From NCBI GenBank assembly GCA_964035545.1, contig CAXIUT010000183.1, positions 1,054,001-1,118,000 of the forward strand: 64,000 bases of DNA, read 5' to 3'. The notes under the pieces are model-generated. The model was not told the DNA's origin and did no database searches. It was given only the letters and a program-made list of their open reading frames with translations. Made by a program: the position numbers and the translations under genes. This document shows, piece after piece, positions 32,138 through 48,454 of this stretch. The stretch comes from Bugula neritina (lineage: Eukaryota > Bryozoa > Gymnolaemata > Cheilostomatida > Bugulidae). The number at the start of each line of letters is the position of its first letter. The first letter of the stretch is position 1.

Positions 32138-35100
32138 CTACATACCTAAATATACGGTAATATACTGAAATATACTGTAACACATTGAAAAAACTGCAAC
32201 ATACTGAAATACACTGCAACGCACTGAAATACACCGCAAAATACTACAACATGCTGAAATACACTGTAACATATTGAAATCCACTGCAACACATTGAAAT
32301 ATACTGCAACATACCGAAATATATGGTAAACTACTGAAATAGACTTTAACACATTGAAAAATACTGCAACATACAGAAATATACTGTAACACACTGAAAT
32401 ATACTGCAACATACTGAAATATACTGCGACACATTGCAATATACTGTAACATATTGAAATATGCTGTAGCACACTGAAATACACTGCAACATCCTACAAC
32501 ATACTGAAATACACTGTAACATATTGAAATACACTGCAAGAAATTGAAATAGACTGCAACATAACAAAATATATGGTAAACTACTGAAATAGACTTTAAC
32601 ACATTGAAAAATACTGCAACATACAGAAATATACTGTAACACACTGAAATATACTGCAACATACTGAAATACACTGTAACATTCTGAAATATACTGCAAC
32701 ATACTGAAATACACTGCTACATACTGAAATATACTGCAACATACTGCAAAATACTGCAACATACTGAAATACACTGTAACATATTGAAGTACACTGCAAC
32801 ACATTGAAATATACTGCAACATGCCAAAATATATGGTAAACAACTGAAATATACTTTAACACATTGAAAAATACTGCAACATACTGAAATATACTGCGAC
32901 ACTTTGCAATATACTGTAACATACCGAAATATGCTCTAGCACACTGAAATACACTGCAACTCACTGAAATATACATCAACATACTGAAATACACTGTGAC
33001 ATCCTGAAATATACTGCAACATTCTGAAATACACTGCTACATACTGAAATATACTGCATCATACTGCAACATACTGAAATACACTGCAACATACTACAAC
33101 ATACTGAAATACGCTGCAACACATTGAAATATACTGCAACATACCTAAATATATGGTAATATACCGAAATATACTGTAACGCAATGCAAAATACTGCAAC
33201 ATACTGAAATACACTGCGACACACTGAAATACGCTGCAAAATACTACAACATACTGAAATAAACTGTAACACATTGAAATACACTGCAATACATTGAAAA
33301 ATAATGCAATATACTGATATATACTGTAACACACTGAAATATACTGCAACATACTGAAAAACACTGTAACATACTGAAATATACTGTAACATACTGCAAC
33401 ATACTGAAATACACTGTAACATACTGAGATACACTGCCGCATACTGCAACATATTGAACTACACTGCAACACATTGAAATATATTGCAACTTATCGAATA
33501 TATGGAAAACTACTGAAATATACTGTAACGCATTGAAAAAGACTGCAACATACTGAAATATATTGCGACACATTGCAATATACTGTAATATACTGAAAAA
33601 TGCTGTATCACACTGAAATATACTGCAATTCGCTGAAATATACTGCAACATACTGAAATACACCGCAACATCCTACAACATACTAAAATACACTGTAACA
33701 TTTCGAAATACACTGCAACACATTGAATTATACTGCAACATAACGAAATATATGGTAAACTACTGAAATATATTTTAACAAATTGAAAAATACTGCAACA
33801 TACTGAAATACACTGCAACATCCTACAATATGCTGAAATACACAGTAACATATTGAAATACACTGCAACACTTTGAAATATACTGCAACATACCGAAATA
33901 TATGGTAAACTACTGCAACATACTACAACATACTGAAATACACTGCAACACATTGAAATATACTGCGACATACCTAAATATACGGTAATATACTGAAATA
34001 AACTGTAACACATTGAAAAATACTGCAACATACTGAAATATACTGTAACACACCGAAATATACTGCAACATACTGAAATACACTGTAACATACTGAAATA
34101 CACTGCTACATACTGAAATATACTGCAACATACTGCAACATACTGAAATACACAGTAACATACTGAAATAAACTGCAACATACTACAACATATTGAAATA
34201 CACTGCAACACATTGAAATATACTGCAACATACCTAAATATACGGTAATATACTGAAATTCACTGTAACGCATTGCAAAATACTGCAACATACTGAAATT
34301 CACTGCGACACACTGAAATACGCTGCAAAATACTACAACATACTGAAATAAACTGTAACATGTTGAAATACACTGCAACACATTGAAAAATACTGCAACA
34401 TACTGAAATATACTGTAACACACTGAAATATACTGCAACATACTGAAATACACTGTAACATACTGAAATATACTGCAACATACTGAAATACACTGCTACA
34501 TACTGAAATATACTGCAACATACTGCAACATACTGCAATACACTGTAAAATACTGAAATACACTGCAACATACTACTACAACATATTGAAATACACTGCA
34601 ACACATTGAAATACACTGCAACATACTGCAACATACTGCAATACACTGTAACATACTGAAATACACTGCAACATACTACCACATATTGAAATACACTGCA
34701 ACACATTGAAATGTACTGCAACATACCGAAATATATGGTAAACTACTAAAATATACTGTAACACATTGAAAAATACTGCAACATACTGAAATATACTGCG
34801 ACACCTAGCAATATACTGTAACATACTGAAATATGCTCTAGCACACTGAAATACAATGCAACTTACTGAAATATACTGCAACATACTGAAATACACTGCA
34901 ACATCCTACAATATGCTGAAATACACAGTAACATATTGAAATACACTGCAACACTTTGAAATATACTGCAACATACCGAAATATATGGTAAACTACTGCA
35001 ACATACTACAACATACTGAAATACACTGCAACACATTGAAATATACTGCGACATACCTAAATATACGGTAATATACTGAAATATACTGTAACACATTGAA

Positions 35101-37859
35101 AAATACTGCAACATACTGAAATATACTGTAACACACCGAAATATACTGCAACATACTGAAATACACTGTAACATACTGAAATACACTGCTACATACTGAA
35201 ATATACTGCAACATACTGCAACATACTGAAATACACAGTAACATACTGAAATAAACTGCAACATACTACAACATATTGAAATACACTGCAACACATTGAA
35301 ATATACTGCAACATACCTAAATATACGGTAATATACTGAAATTCACTGTAACGCATTGCAAAATACTGCAACATACTGAAATTCACTGCGACACACTGAA
35401 ATACGCTGCAAAATACTACAACATACTGAAATAAACTGTAACATGTTGAAATACACTGCAACACATTGAAAAATACTGCAACATACTGAAATATACTGTA
35501 ACACACTGAAATATACTGCAACATACTGAAATACACTGTAACATACTGAAATATACTGCAACATACTGAAATACACTGCTACATACTGAAATATACTGCA
35601 ACATACTGCAACATACTGCAATACACTGTAAAATACTGAAATACACTGCAACATACTACTACAACATATTGAAATACACTGCAACACATTGAAATACACT
35701 GCAACATACTGCAACATACTGCAATACACTGTAACATACTGAAATACACTGCAACATACTACAACATATTGAAATACACTGCAACACATTGAAATACACT
35801 GCAACTTACCGAATATATGGTAAACTACTGAAATATACTGTAACGCATTGAAAAATACTGCAACATACTGAAATATATTGCGACACATTGCAATATACTG
35901 TAACATACTGAAAAATGCTGTAGCACACTGAAATATACTGCAATTCACTGAAATATACTGCAACATACTGAAATACACCGCAACATCCTACAACATACTG
36001 AAATACTTTGTAACATATTGAAATACACTGCAACACATTGAAATAGACTGCAACATAACGAAATATATGGTAAACTAATGAAATATATTTTAACACATTG
36101 AAAAATACTGCAACATACTGAAATATATTTTAACACATTGAAAAATACTGCAACATACTGAAATACACTGCAACACATTGAAATATACTGCAACATACCG
36201 AAATATATGGTAAACTACTGAAATATACTGTAACACATTGAAAAATACTGCAACATACTGAAATACACTGTAACATACTGAAATAAACTGCAACATACTA
36301 CAACATATTGAGATACACTGCAACAAATTGAAATATACTGCAACATACCTAAATATACGGTAATATACTGAAATTCACTGTAACGCATTGCAAAATACTA
36401 CAACATACTGAAATTCACTGCGACACACTGAAATACGCTGCAAAATACTACAACATACTGAAATAAACTGTAACATATTGAAATACACTGCAACACATTG
36501 AAATATACTGCAACATAACAAAATATATGGTAAACTACTGAAATAGACTTTAACACATTGAAAAATACTGCAACATACTGAAATACACTGTAACATACGG
36601 AAATATACTGCAACATACTGAAATACACTGCTACATACTGAAATATACTGCAACGTACTGCAACATACTCCAGCATACTGAAATACACTGTAACATACTG
36701 AAATACACTGCAACATACTACCACATATTGAAATACACTGCAACACATTGAAATGTACTGCAACATACCGAAATATATGGTAAACTACTAAAATATACTG
36801 TAACATATTGAAAAATACTGCAACATACTGAAATATACTGCGACACCTAGCAATATACTGTAACATACTGAAATATGCCCTAGCACACTGAAATACAATG
36901 CAACACATTGAAATATACTGCAACATACCTAAATATACGGTAATATACTGAAATTCACTGTAACGCATTGCAAAATACTGCAACATACTGAAATACACTG
37001 CAACATACTACCACATATTGAAATACACTGCAACATATTGAAATACACTGCAACACATTGAAAAATACTGCAACATACTGAAATATACTGTAACACACTG
37101 AAATATACTGCAACATACCGAAATACACTGTAACATACTGAAATATACTGCAACATACTGAAATACACTGCTACATACTGAAATATACTGCAACATACTG
37201 CAACATACTGCAATACACTGTAACATACTGAAATACACTGCAATATACTACAACATATTGAAATACACTGCAACACATTGAAATACACTGCAACTTACCG
37301 AATATATGGTTAACTACTGAAATATACTGTAACGCATTGAAAAATACTGCAACATACTGAAATATATTGCGACACATTGCAATATACTGTAACATACTGA
37401 AAAATGCTGTAGCACACTGAAATATACTGCAATTCACTGAAATATACTGCAACATACTGACATACACCGCAACATCCTACAACATACTGAAATACTTTGT
37501 AACATATTGAAATACACTGCAACACATTGAAATATACTGCAACATAACGAACTATATGGTAACCTACTGCAATATATTTTAACACATTGAAAAATACTGC
37601 AACATACTGAAATATATTTTAACACATTGAAAAATACTGCAACATACTGAAATATACTGTAACACACCGAAATATACTGCAACATACTGAAATACACTGT
37701 AACATACTGAAATATACTGCAACATACTGCAATACACTGCTACATACTGCAACATACTGCAACATACTGCAACATACTGAAATACACTGTAACATACTGA
37801 AATAAACTGCAACATACTACAACATATTGAAATACACTGCAACACATTGAAATATACTG
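32138..37859. repeat. Higher-order repeat unit 7 (5722 bp)
   Basis: The unit is almost identical to the following unit 8 at a shift of 5722 bp up to about 34.6/40.3 kb, and at 4639 bp afterwards, because unit 7 carries an extra internal 1083-bp copy (about 34.1-35.2 kb). The 5722-bp periodicity begins upstream, at about 28.96 kb. Near 33.80 kb there is a 390-bp deletion relative to unit 9, shared with unit 8. Off-register units (four 9-mers and two 13-mers) sum to +2, as the length requires. Confidence 0.85.
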
Positions 37860-40800
37860 CTACATACCTAAATATACGGTAATATACTGAAATATACTGT
37901 AACACATTGAAAAAACTGCAACATACTGAAATACACTGCAACGCACTGAAATACACCGCAAAATACTACAACATGCTGAAATACACTGTAACATATTGAA
38001 ATCCACTGCAACACATTGAAATATACTGCAACATACCGAAATATATGGTAAACTACTGAAATAGACTTTAACACATTGAAAAATACTGCAACATACAGAA
38101 ATATACTGTAACACACTGAAATATACTGCAACATACTGAAATATACTGCGACACATTGCAATATACTGTAACATATTGAAATATGCTGTAGCACACTGAA
38201 ATACACTGCAACATCCTACAACATACTGAAATACACTGTAACATATTGAAATACACTGCAAGAAATTGAAATAGACTGCAACATAACAAAATATATGGTA
38301 AACTACTGAAATAGACTTTAACACATTGAAAAATACTGCAACATACAGAAATATACTGTAACACACTGAAATATACTGCAACATACTGAAATACACTGTA
38401 ACATTCTGAAATATACTGCAACATACTGAAATACACTGCTACATACTGAAATATACTGCAACATACTGCAAAATACTGCAACATACTGAAATACACTGTA
38501 ACATATTGAAGTACACTGCAACACATTGAAATATACTGCAACATGCCAAAATATATGGTAAACAACTGAAATATACTTTAACACATTGAAAAATACTGCA
38601 ACATACTGAAATATACTGCGACACTTTGCAATATACTGTAACATACCGAAATATGCTCTAGCACACTGAAATACACTGCAACTCACTGAAATATACATCA
38701 ACATACTGAAATACACTGTGACATCCTGAAATATACTGCAACATTCTGAAATACACTGCTACATACTGAAATATACTGCATCATACTGCAACATACTGAA
38801 ATACACTGCAACATACTACAACATACTGAAATACGCTGCAACACATTGAAATATACTGCAACATACCTAAATATATGGTAATATACCGAAATATACTGTA
38901 ACGCAATGCAAAATACTGCAACATACTGAAATACACTGCGACACACTGAAATACGCTGCAAAATACTACAACATACTGAAATAAACTGTAACACATTGAA
39001 ATACACTGCAATACATTGAAAAATAATGCAATATACTGATATATACTGTAACACACTGAAATATACTGCAACATACTGAAAAACACTGTAACATACTGAA
39101 ATATACTGTAACATACTGCAACATACTGAAATACACTGTAACATACTGAGATACACTGCCGCATACTGCAACATATTGAACTACACTGCAACACATTGAA
39201 ATATATTGCAACTTATCGAATATATGGAAAACTACTGAAATATACTGTAACGCATTGAAAAAGACTGCAACATACTGAAATATATTGCGACACATTGCAA
39301 TATACTGTAATATACTGAAAAATGCTGTATCACACTGAAATATACTGCAATTCGCTGAAATATACTGCAACATACTGAAATACACCGCAACATCCTACAA
39401 CATACTAAAATACACTGTAACATTTCGAAATACACTGCAACACATTGAATTATACTGCAACATAACGAAATATATGGTAAACTACTGAAATATATTTTAA
39501 CAAATTGAAAAATACTGCAACATACTGAAATACACTGCAACATCCTACAATATGCTGAAATACACAGTAACATATTGAAATACACTGCAACACTTTGAAA
39601 TATACTGCAACATACCGAAATATATGGTAAACTACTGCAACATACTACAACATACTGAAATACACTGCAACACATTGAAATATACTGCGACATACCTAAA
39701 TATACGGTAATATACTGAAATAAACTGTAACACATTGAAAAATACTGCAACATACTGAAATATACTGTAACACACCGAAATATACTGCAACATACTGAAA
39801 TACACTGTAACATACTGAAATACACTGCTACATACTGAAATATACTGCAACATACTGCAACATACTGAAATACACAGTAACATACTGAAATAAACTGCAA
39901 CATACTACAACATATTGAAATACACTGCAACACATTGAAATATACTGCAACATACCTAAATATACGGTAATATACTGAAATTCACTGTAACGCATTGCAA
40001 AATACTGCAACATACTGAAATTCACTGCGACACACTGAAATACGCTGCAAAATACTACAACATACTGAAATAAACTGTAACATGTTGAAATACACTGCAA
40101 CACATTGAAAAATACTGCAACATACTGAAATATACTGTAACACACTGAAATATACTGCAACATACTGAAATACACTGTAACATACTGAAATATACTGCAA
40201 CATACTGAAATACACTGCTACATACTGAAATATACTGCAACATACTGCAACATACTGCAATACACTGTAAAATACTGAAATACACTGCAACATACTACTA
40301 CAACATATTGAAATACACTGCAACACATTGAAATACACTGCAACATACTGCAACATACTGCAATACACTGTAACATACTGAAATACAATGCAACATACTA
40401 CAACATATTGAAATACACTGCAACACATTGAAATACACTGCAACTTACCGAATATATGGTAAACTACTGAAATATACTGTAACGCATTGAAAAATACTGC
40501 AACATACTGAAATATATTGCGACACATTGCAATATACTGTAACATACTGAAAAATGCTGTAGCACACTGAAATATACTGCAATTCACTGAAATATACTGC
40601 AACATACTGAAATACACCGCAACATCCTACAACATACTGAAATACTTTGTAACATATTGAAATACACTGCAACACATTGAAATAGACTGCAACATAACGA
40701 AATATATGGTAAACTAATGAAATATATTTTAACACATTGAAAAATACTGCAACATACTGAAATATATTTTAACACATTGAAAAATACTGCAACATACTGA

Positions 40801-42498
40801 AATACACTGCAACACATTGAAATATACTGCAACATACCGAAATATATGGTAAACTACTGAAATATACTGTAACACATTGAAAAATACTGCAACATACTGA
40901 AATACACTGTAACATACTGAAATAAACTGCAACATACTACAACATATTGAGATACACTGCAACAAATTGAAATATACTGCAACATACCTAAATATACGGT
41001 AATATACTGAAATTCACTGTAACGCATTGCAAAATACTACAACATACTGAAATTCACTGCGACACACTGAAATACGTTGCAAAATACTACAACATACTGA
41101 AATAAACTGTAACATATTGAAATACACTGCAACACATTGAAATATACTGCAACATAACAAAATATATGGTAAACTACTGAAATAGACTTTAACACATTGA
41201 AAAATACTGCAACATACTGAAATACACTGTAACATACGGAAATATACTGCAACATACTGAAATACACTGCTACATACTGAAATATACTGCAACGTACTGC
41301 AACATACTCCAGCATACTGAAATACACTGTAACATACTGAAATACACTGCAACATACTACCACATATTGAAATACACTGCAACACATTGAAATGTACTGC
41401 AACATACCGAAATATATGGTAAACTACTAAAATATACTGTAACATATTGAAAAATACTGCAACATACTGAAATATACTGCGACACCTAGCAATATACTGT
41501 AACATACTGAAATATGCCCTAGCACACTGAAATACAATGCAACACATTGAAATATACTGCAACATACCTAAATATACGGTAATATACTGAAATTCACTGT
41601 AACGCATTGCAAAATACTGCAACATACTGAAATACACTGCAACATACTACCACATATTGAAATACACTGCAACATATTGAAATACACTGCAACACATTGA
41701 AAAATACTGCAACATACTGAAATATACTGTAACACACTGAAATATACTGCAACATACCGAAATACACTGTAACATACTGAAATATACTGCAACATACTGA
41801 AATACACTGCTACATACTGAAATATACTGCAACATACTGCAACATACTGTAATACACTGTAACATACTGAAATACACTGCAATATACTACAACATATTGA
41901 AATACACTGCAACACATTGAAATACACTGCAACTTACCGAATATATGGTTAACTACTGAAATATACTGTAACGCATTGAAAAATACTGCAACATACTGAA
42001 ATATATTGCGACACATTGCAATATACTGTAACATACTGAAAAATGCTGTAGCACACTGAAATATACTGCAATTCACTGAAATATACTGCAACATACTGAC
42101 ATACACCGCAACATCCTACAACATACTGAAATACTTTGTAACATATTGAAATACACTGCAACACATTGAAATATACTGCAACATAACGAACTATATGGTA
42201 ACCTACTGCAATATATTTTAACACATTGAAAAATACTGCAACATACTGAAATATATTTTAACACATTGAAAAATACTGCAACATACTGAAATATACTGTA
42301 ACACACCGAAATATACTGCAACATACTGAAATACACTGTAACATACTGAAATATACTGCAACATACTGCAATACACTGCTACATACTGCAACATACTGCA
42401 ACATACTGCAACATACTGAAATACACTGTAACATACTGAAATAAACTGCAACATACTACAACATATTGAAATACACTGCAACACATTGAAATATACTG
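37860..42498. repeat. Higher-order repeat unit 8 (4639 bp)
   Basis: This is a copy of unit 7 without the internal 1083-bp duplication. It shares the 390-bp deletion (near 39.52 kb) and the rare variants TTAACTAC in the box near 41.95 kb and ATACATCAACATAC near 38.69 kb. One 13-base and four 9-base units give 464 decamers minus 1. Confidence 0.85.
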
Positions 42499-45400
42499 CT
42501 ACATACCTAAATATACGGTAATATACTGAAATATACTGTAACACATTGAAAAAACTGCAACATACTGAAATACACTGCAACGCACTGAAATACACCGCAA
42601 AATACTACAACATGCTGAAATACACTGTAACATATTGAAATCCACTGCAACACATTGAAATATACTGCAACATACCGAAATATATGGTAAACTACTGAAA
42701 TAGACTTTAACACATTGAAAAATACTGCAACATACAGAAATATACTGTAACACACTGAAATATACTGCAACATACTGAAATATACTGCGACACATTGCAA
42801 TATACTGTAACATATTGAAATATGCTGTAGCACACTGAAATACACTGCAACATCCTACAACATACTGAAATACACTGTAACATATTGAAATACACTGCAA
42901 GAAATTGAAATAGACTGCAACATAACAAAATATATGGTAAACTACTGAAATAGACTTTAACACATTGAAAAATACTGCAACATACAGAAATATACTGTAA
43001 CACACTGAAATATACTGCAACATACTGAAATACACTGTAACATTCTGAAATATACTGCAACATACTGAAATACACTGCTACATACTGAAATATACTGCAA
43101 CATACTGCAAAATACTGCAACATACTGAAATACACTGTAACATATTGAAGTACACTGCAACACATTGAAATATACTGCAACATGCCAAAATATATGGTAA
43201 ACAACTGAAATATACTTTAACACATTGAAAAATACTGCAACATACTGAAATATACTGCGACACTTTGCAATATACTGTAACATACCGAAATATGCTCTAG
43301 CACACTGAAATACACTGCAACTCACTGAAATATACATCAACATACTGAAATACACTGTGACATCCTGAAATATACTGCAACATTCTGAAATACACTGCTA
43401 CATACTGAAATATACTGCATCATACTGCAACATACTGAAATACACTGCAACATACTACAACATACTGAAATACGCTGCAACACATTGAAATATACTGCAA
43501 CATACCTAAATATATGGTAATATACCGAAATATACTGTAACGCAATGCAAAATACTGCAACATACTGAAATACACTGCGACACACTGAAATACGCTGCAA
43601 AATACTACAACATACTGAAATAAACTGTAACACATTGAAATACACTGCAATACATTGAAAAATAATGCAATATACTGATATATACTGTAACACACTGAAA
43701 TATACTGCAACATACTGAAAAACACTGTAACATACTGAAATATACTGTAACATACTGCAACATACTGAAATACACTGTAACATACTGAGATACACTGCCG
43801 CATACTGCAACATATTGAACTACACTGCAACACATTGAAATATATTGCAACTTATCGAATATATGGAAAACTACTGAAATATACTGTAACGCATTGAAAA
43901 AGACTGCAACATACTGAAATATATTGCGACACATTGCAATATACTGTAATATACTGAAAAATGCTGTATCACACTGAAATATACTGCAATTCGCTGAAAT
44001 ATACTGCAACATACTGAAATACACCGCAACATCCTACAACATACTAAAATACACTGTAACATTTCGAAATACACTGCAACACATTGAATTATACTGCAAC
44101 ATAACGAAATATATGGTAAACTACTGAAATATATTTTAACAAATTGAAAAATACTGCAACATACTGAAATATACTGTAACACACTGAAGTATACTGCAAC
44201 ATACTGAAATACACTGTAACATACTGAAATATACTGCAACATACTGAAATACACTGCTACATACTGAAATATACTGCAACGTACTGCAACATACTGCAGC
44301 ATACTGAAATACACTGTAACATACTGAAACACACTGCAACATACTACCACATATTGAAATACACTGCAACACATTGAAATGTACTGCAACATACCGAAAT
44401 ATATGGTAAACTACTAAAATATACTGTAACACATTGAAAAATACTGCAACATACTGAAATATACTGCGACACCTAGCAATATACTGTAACATACTGAAAT
44501 ATGCTCTAGCACACTGAAATACAATGCAACTTACTGAAATATACTGCAACATACTGAAATACACTGCAACATCCTACAATATGCTGAAATACACAGTAAC
44601 ATATTGAAATACACTGCAACACTTTGAAATATACTGCAACATACCGAAATATATGGTAAACTACTGCAACATACTACAACATACTGAAATACACTGCAAC
44701 ACATTGAAATATACTGCGACATACCTAAATATACGGTAATATACTGAAATATACTGTAACACATTGAAAAATACTGCAACATACTGAAATATACTGTAAC
44801 ACACCGAAATATACTGCAACATACTGAAATACACTGTAACATACTGAAATACACTGCTACATACTGAAATATACTGCAACATACTGCAACATACTGAAAT
44901 ACACAGTAACATACTGAAATAAACTGCAACATACTACAACATATTGAAATACACTGCAACACATTGAAATATACTGCAACATACCTAAATATACGGTAAT
45001 ATACTGAAATTCACTGTAACGCATTGCAAAATACTGCAACATACTGAAATTCACTGCGACACACTGAAATACGCTGCAAAATACTACAACATACTGAAAT
45101 AAACTGTAACATGTTGAAATACACTGCAACACATTGAAAAATACTGCAACATACTGAAATATACTGTAACACACTGAAATATACTGCAACATACTGAAAT
45201 ACACTGTAACATACTGAAATATACTGCAACATACTGAAATACACTGCTACATACTGAAATATACTGCAACATACTGCAACATACTGCAATACACTGTAAA
45301 ATACTGAAATACACTGCAACATACTACAACATATTGAAATACACTGCAACACATTGAAATACACTGCAACTTATCAAATATATGGAAAACTACTGAAATA

Positions 45401-48400
45401 TACTGTAACGCATTGAAAAAGACTGCAACATACTGAAATATATTGCGACACATTGCAATATACTGTAATATACTGAAAAATGCTGTATCACACTGAAATA
45501 TACTGCAATTCGCTGAAATATACTGCAACATACTGAAATACACCGCAACATCCTACAACATACTAAAATACACTGTAACATTTCGAAATACACTGCAACA
45601 CATTGAATTATACTGCAACATAACGAAATATATGGTAAACTACTGAAATATATTTTAACAAATTGAAAAATACTGCAACATACTGAAATATACTGTAACA
45701 CACTGAAGTATACTGCAACATACTGAAATACACTGTAACATACTGAAATATACTGCAACATACTGAAATACACTGCTACATACTGAAATATACTGCAACG
45801 TACTGCAACATACTGCAGCATACTGAAATACACTGTAACATACTGAAATACACTGCAACATACTACCACATATTGAAATACACTGCAACACATTGAAATG
45901 TACTGCAACATACCGAAATATATGGTAAACTACTAAAATATACTGTAACACATTGAAAAATACTGCAACATACAGAAATATACTGTAACACACTGAAATA
46001 TACTGCAACATACTGAAATACACTGTAACATTCTGAAATATACTGCAACATACTGAAATACACTGCTACATACTGAAATATACTGCAACATACTGCAAAA
46101 TACTGCAACATACTGAAATACACTGTAACATATTGAAGTACACTGCAACACATTGAAATATACTGCAACATGCCAAAATATATGGTAAACAACTGAAATA
46201 TACTTTAACACATTGAAAAATACTGCAACATACTGAAATATACTGCGACACTTTGCAATATACTGTAACATACCGAAATATGCTCTAGCACACTGAAATA
46301 CACTGCAACTCACTGAAATATACTGCAACCTACTGAAATACACTGTGACATCCTGAAATATACTGCAACATTCTGAAATACACTGCTACATACTGAAATA
46401 TACTGCAACATACTGCAACATACTGAAATACACTGCAACATACTACAACATACTGAAATACGCTGCAACACATTGAAATATACTGCAACATACCTAAATA
46501 TACGGTAACATACCGAAATATACTGTAACGCATTGCAAAATACTGCAACATACTGAAATACACTGCGACACACTGAAATACGCTGCAAAATACTACAACA
46601 TACTGAAATAAACTGTAACACATTGAAATACACTGCAATACATTGAAAAATAATGCAATATACTGATATATACTGTAACACACTGAAATGTACTGCAACA
46701 TACTGAAATACACTGTAACATACTGAAATATACTGTAACATACTGCAACATACTGAAATACACTGTAACACATTGAAATATACTGCAACATACCGAAATA
46801 TATGGTAAACTACTGAAATATACTGTAACACATTGAAAAATACTGCAACATACTGAAATACACTGTAACATACTGAAATAAACTGCAACATACTACAACA
46901 TATTGAGATACACTGCAACAAATTGAAATATACTGCAACATACCTAAATATACGGTAATATACTGAAATTCACTGTAACGCATTGCAAAATACTACAACA
47001 TACTGAAATTCACTGCGACACACTGAAATACGCTGCAAAATACTACAACATACTGAAATAAACTGTAACATATTGAAATACACTGCAACACATTGAAATA
47101 TACTGCAACATAACAAAATATATGGTAAACTACTGAAATAGACTTTAACACATTGAAAAATACTGCAACATACTGAAATACACTGTAACATACTGAAATA
47201 TACTGCAACATACTGAAATACACTGCTACATACTGAAATATACTGCAACGTACTGCAACATACTCCAGCATACTGAAAGACACTGTAACATACTGAAATA
47301 CACTGCAACATACTACCACATATTGAAATACACTGCAACACATTGAAATGTACTGCAACATACCGAAATATATGGTAAACTACTAAAATATACTGTAACA
47401 TATTGAAAAATACTGCAACATACTGAAATATACTGCGACACCTAGCAATATACTGTAACATACTGAAATATGCTCTAGCACACTGAAATACAATGCAACA
47501 CATTGAAATATACTGCAACATACCTAAATATACGGTAATATACTGAAATTCACTGTAACGCATTGCAAAATACTGCAACATGCTGAAATACACTGCAACA
47601 TACTACCACATATTGAAATACACTGCAACATATTGAAATACACTGCAACACATTGAAAAATACTGCAACATACTGAAATATACTGTAACATACTGAAATG
47701 TACTGCAACATACCGAAATACACTGTAACATACTGAAATATACTGCAACATACTGAAATACACTGCTACATACTGAAATATACTGCAACATACTGCAACA
47801 TACTGCAATACACTGTAACATACTGAAATACACTGCAATATACTACAACATATTGAAATACACTGCAACACATTGAAATACACTGCAACTTACCGAATAT
47901 ATGGTAAACTACTGAAATATACTGTAACGCATTGAAAAATAATGCAACATACTGAAATATATTGCGACACATTGCAATATACTGTAACATACTGAAAAAT
48001 GCTGTAGCACACTGAAATATACTGCAATTCACTGAAATATACTGCAACATACTGACATACACCGCAACATCCTACAACATACTGAAATACTTTGTAACAT
48101 ATTGAAATACACTGCAACACATTGAAATATACTGCAACATAACGAACTATATGGTAACCTACTGAAATATATTTTAACACATTGAAAAATACTGCAACAT
48201 ACTGAAATATATTTTAACACATTGAAAAATACCACAACATACTGAAATATACTGTAACACACCGAAATATACTGCAACATACCGAAATACACTGTAACAT
48301 ACTGAAATATACTGCAACATACTGAAATACACTGCTACATACTGCAACATACTGCAACATACTGCAACATACTGAAATACACTGTAACATACTGAAATAA

Positions 48401-48454
48401 ACTGCAACATACTACAACATATTGAAATACACTGCAACACATTGAAATATACTG
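42499..48454. repeat. Higher-order repeat unit 9 (5956 bp, hybrid)
   Basis: From 42499 to about 46.6 kb the unit is collinear with the block at 17985 (shift 24514 bp), including the 1519-bp doublet at 43871/45390. Near 46770 it switches to the form seen in unit 8, which it then follows at a shift of 5956 bp. Four 9-base units give 596 decamers minus 4. Confidence 0.83.
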
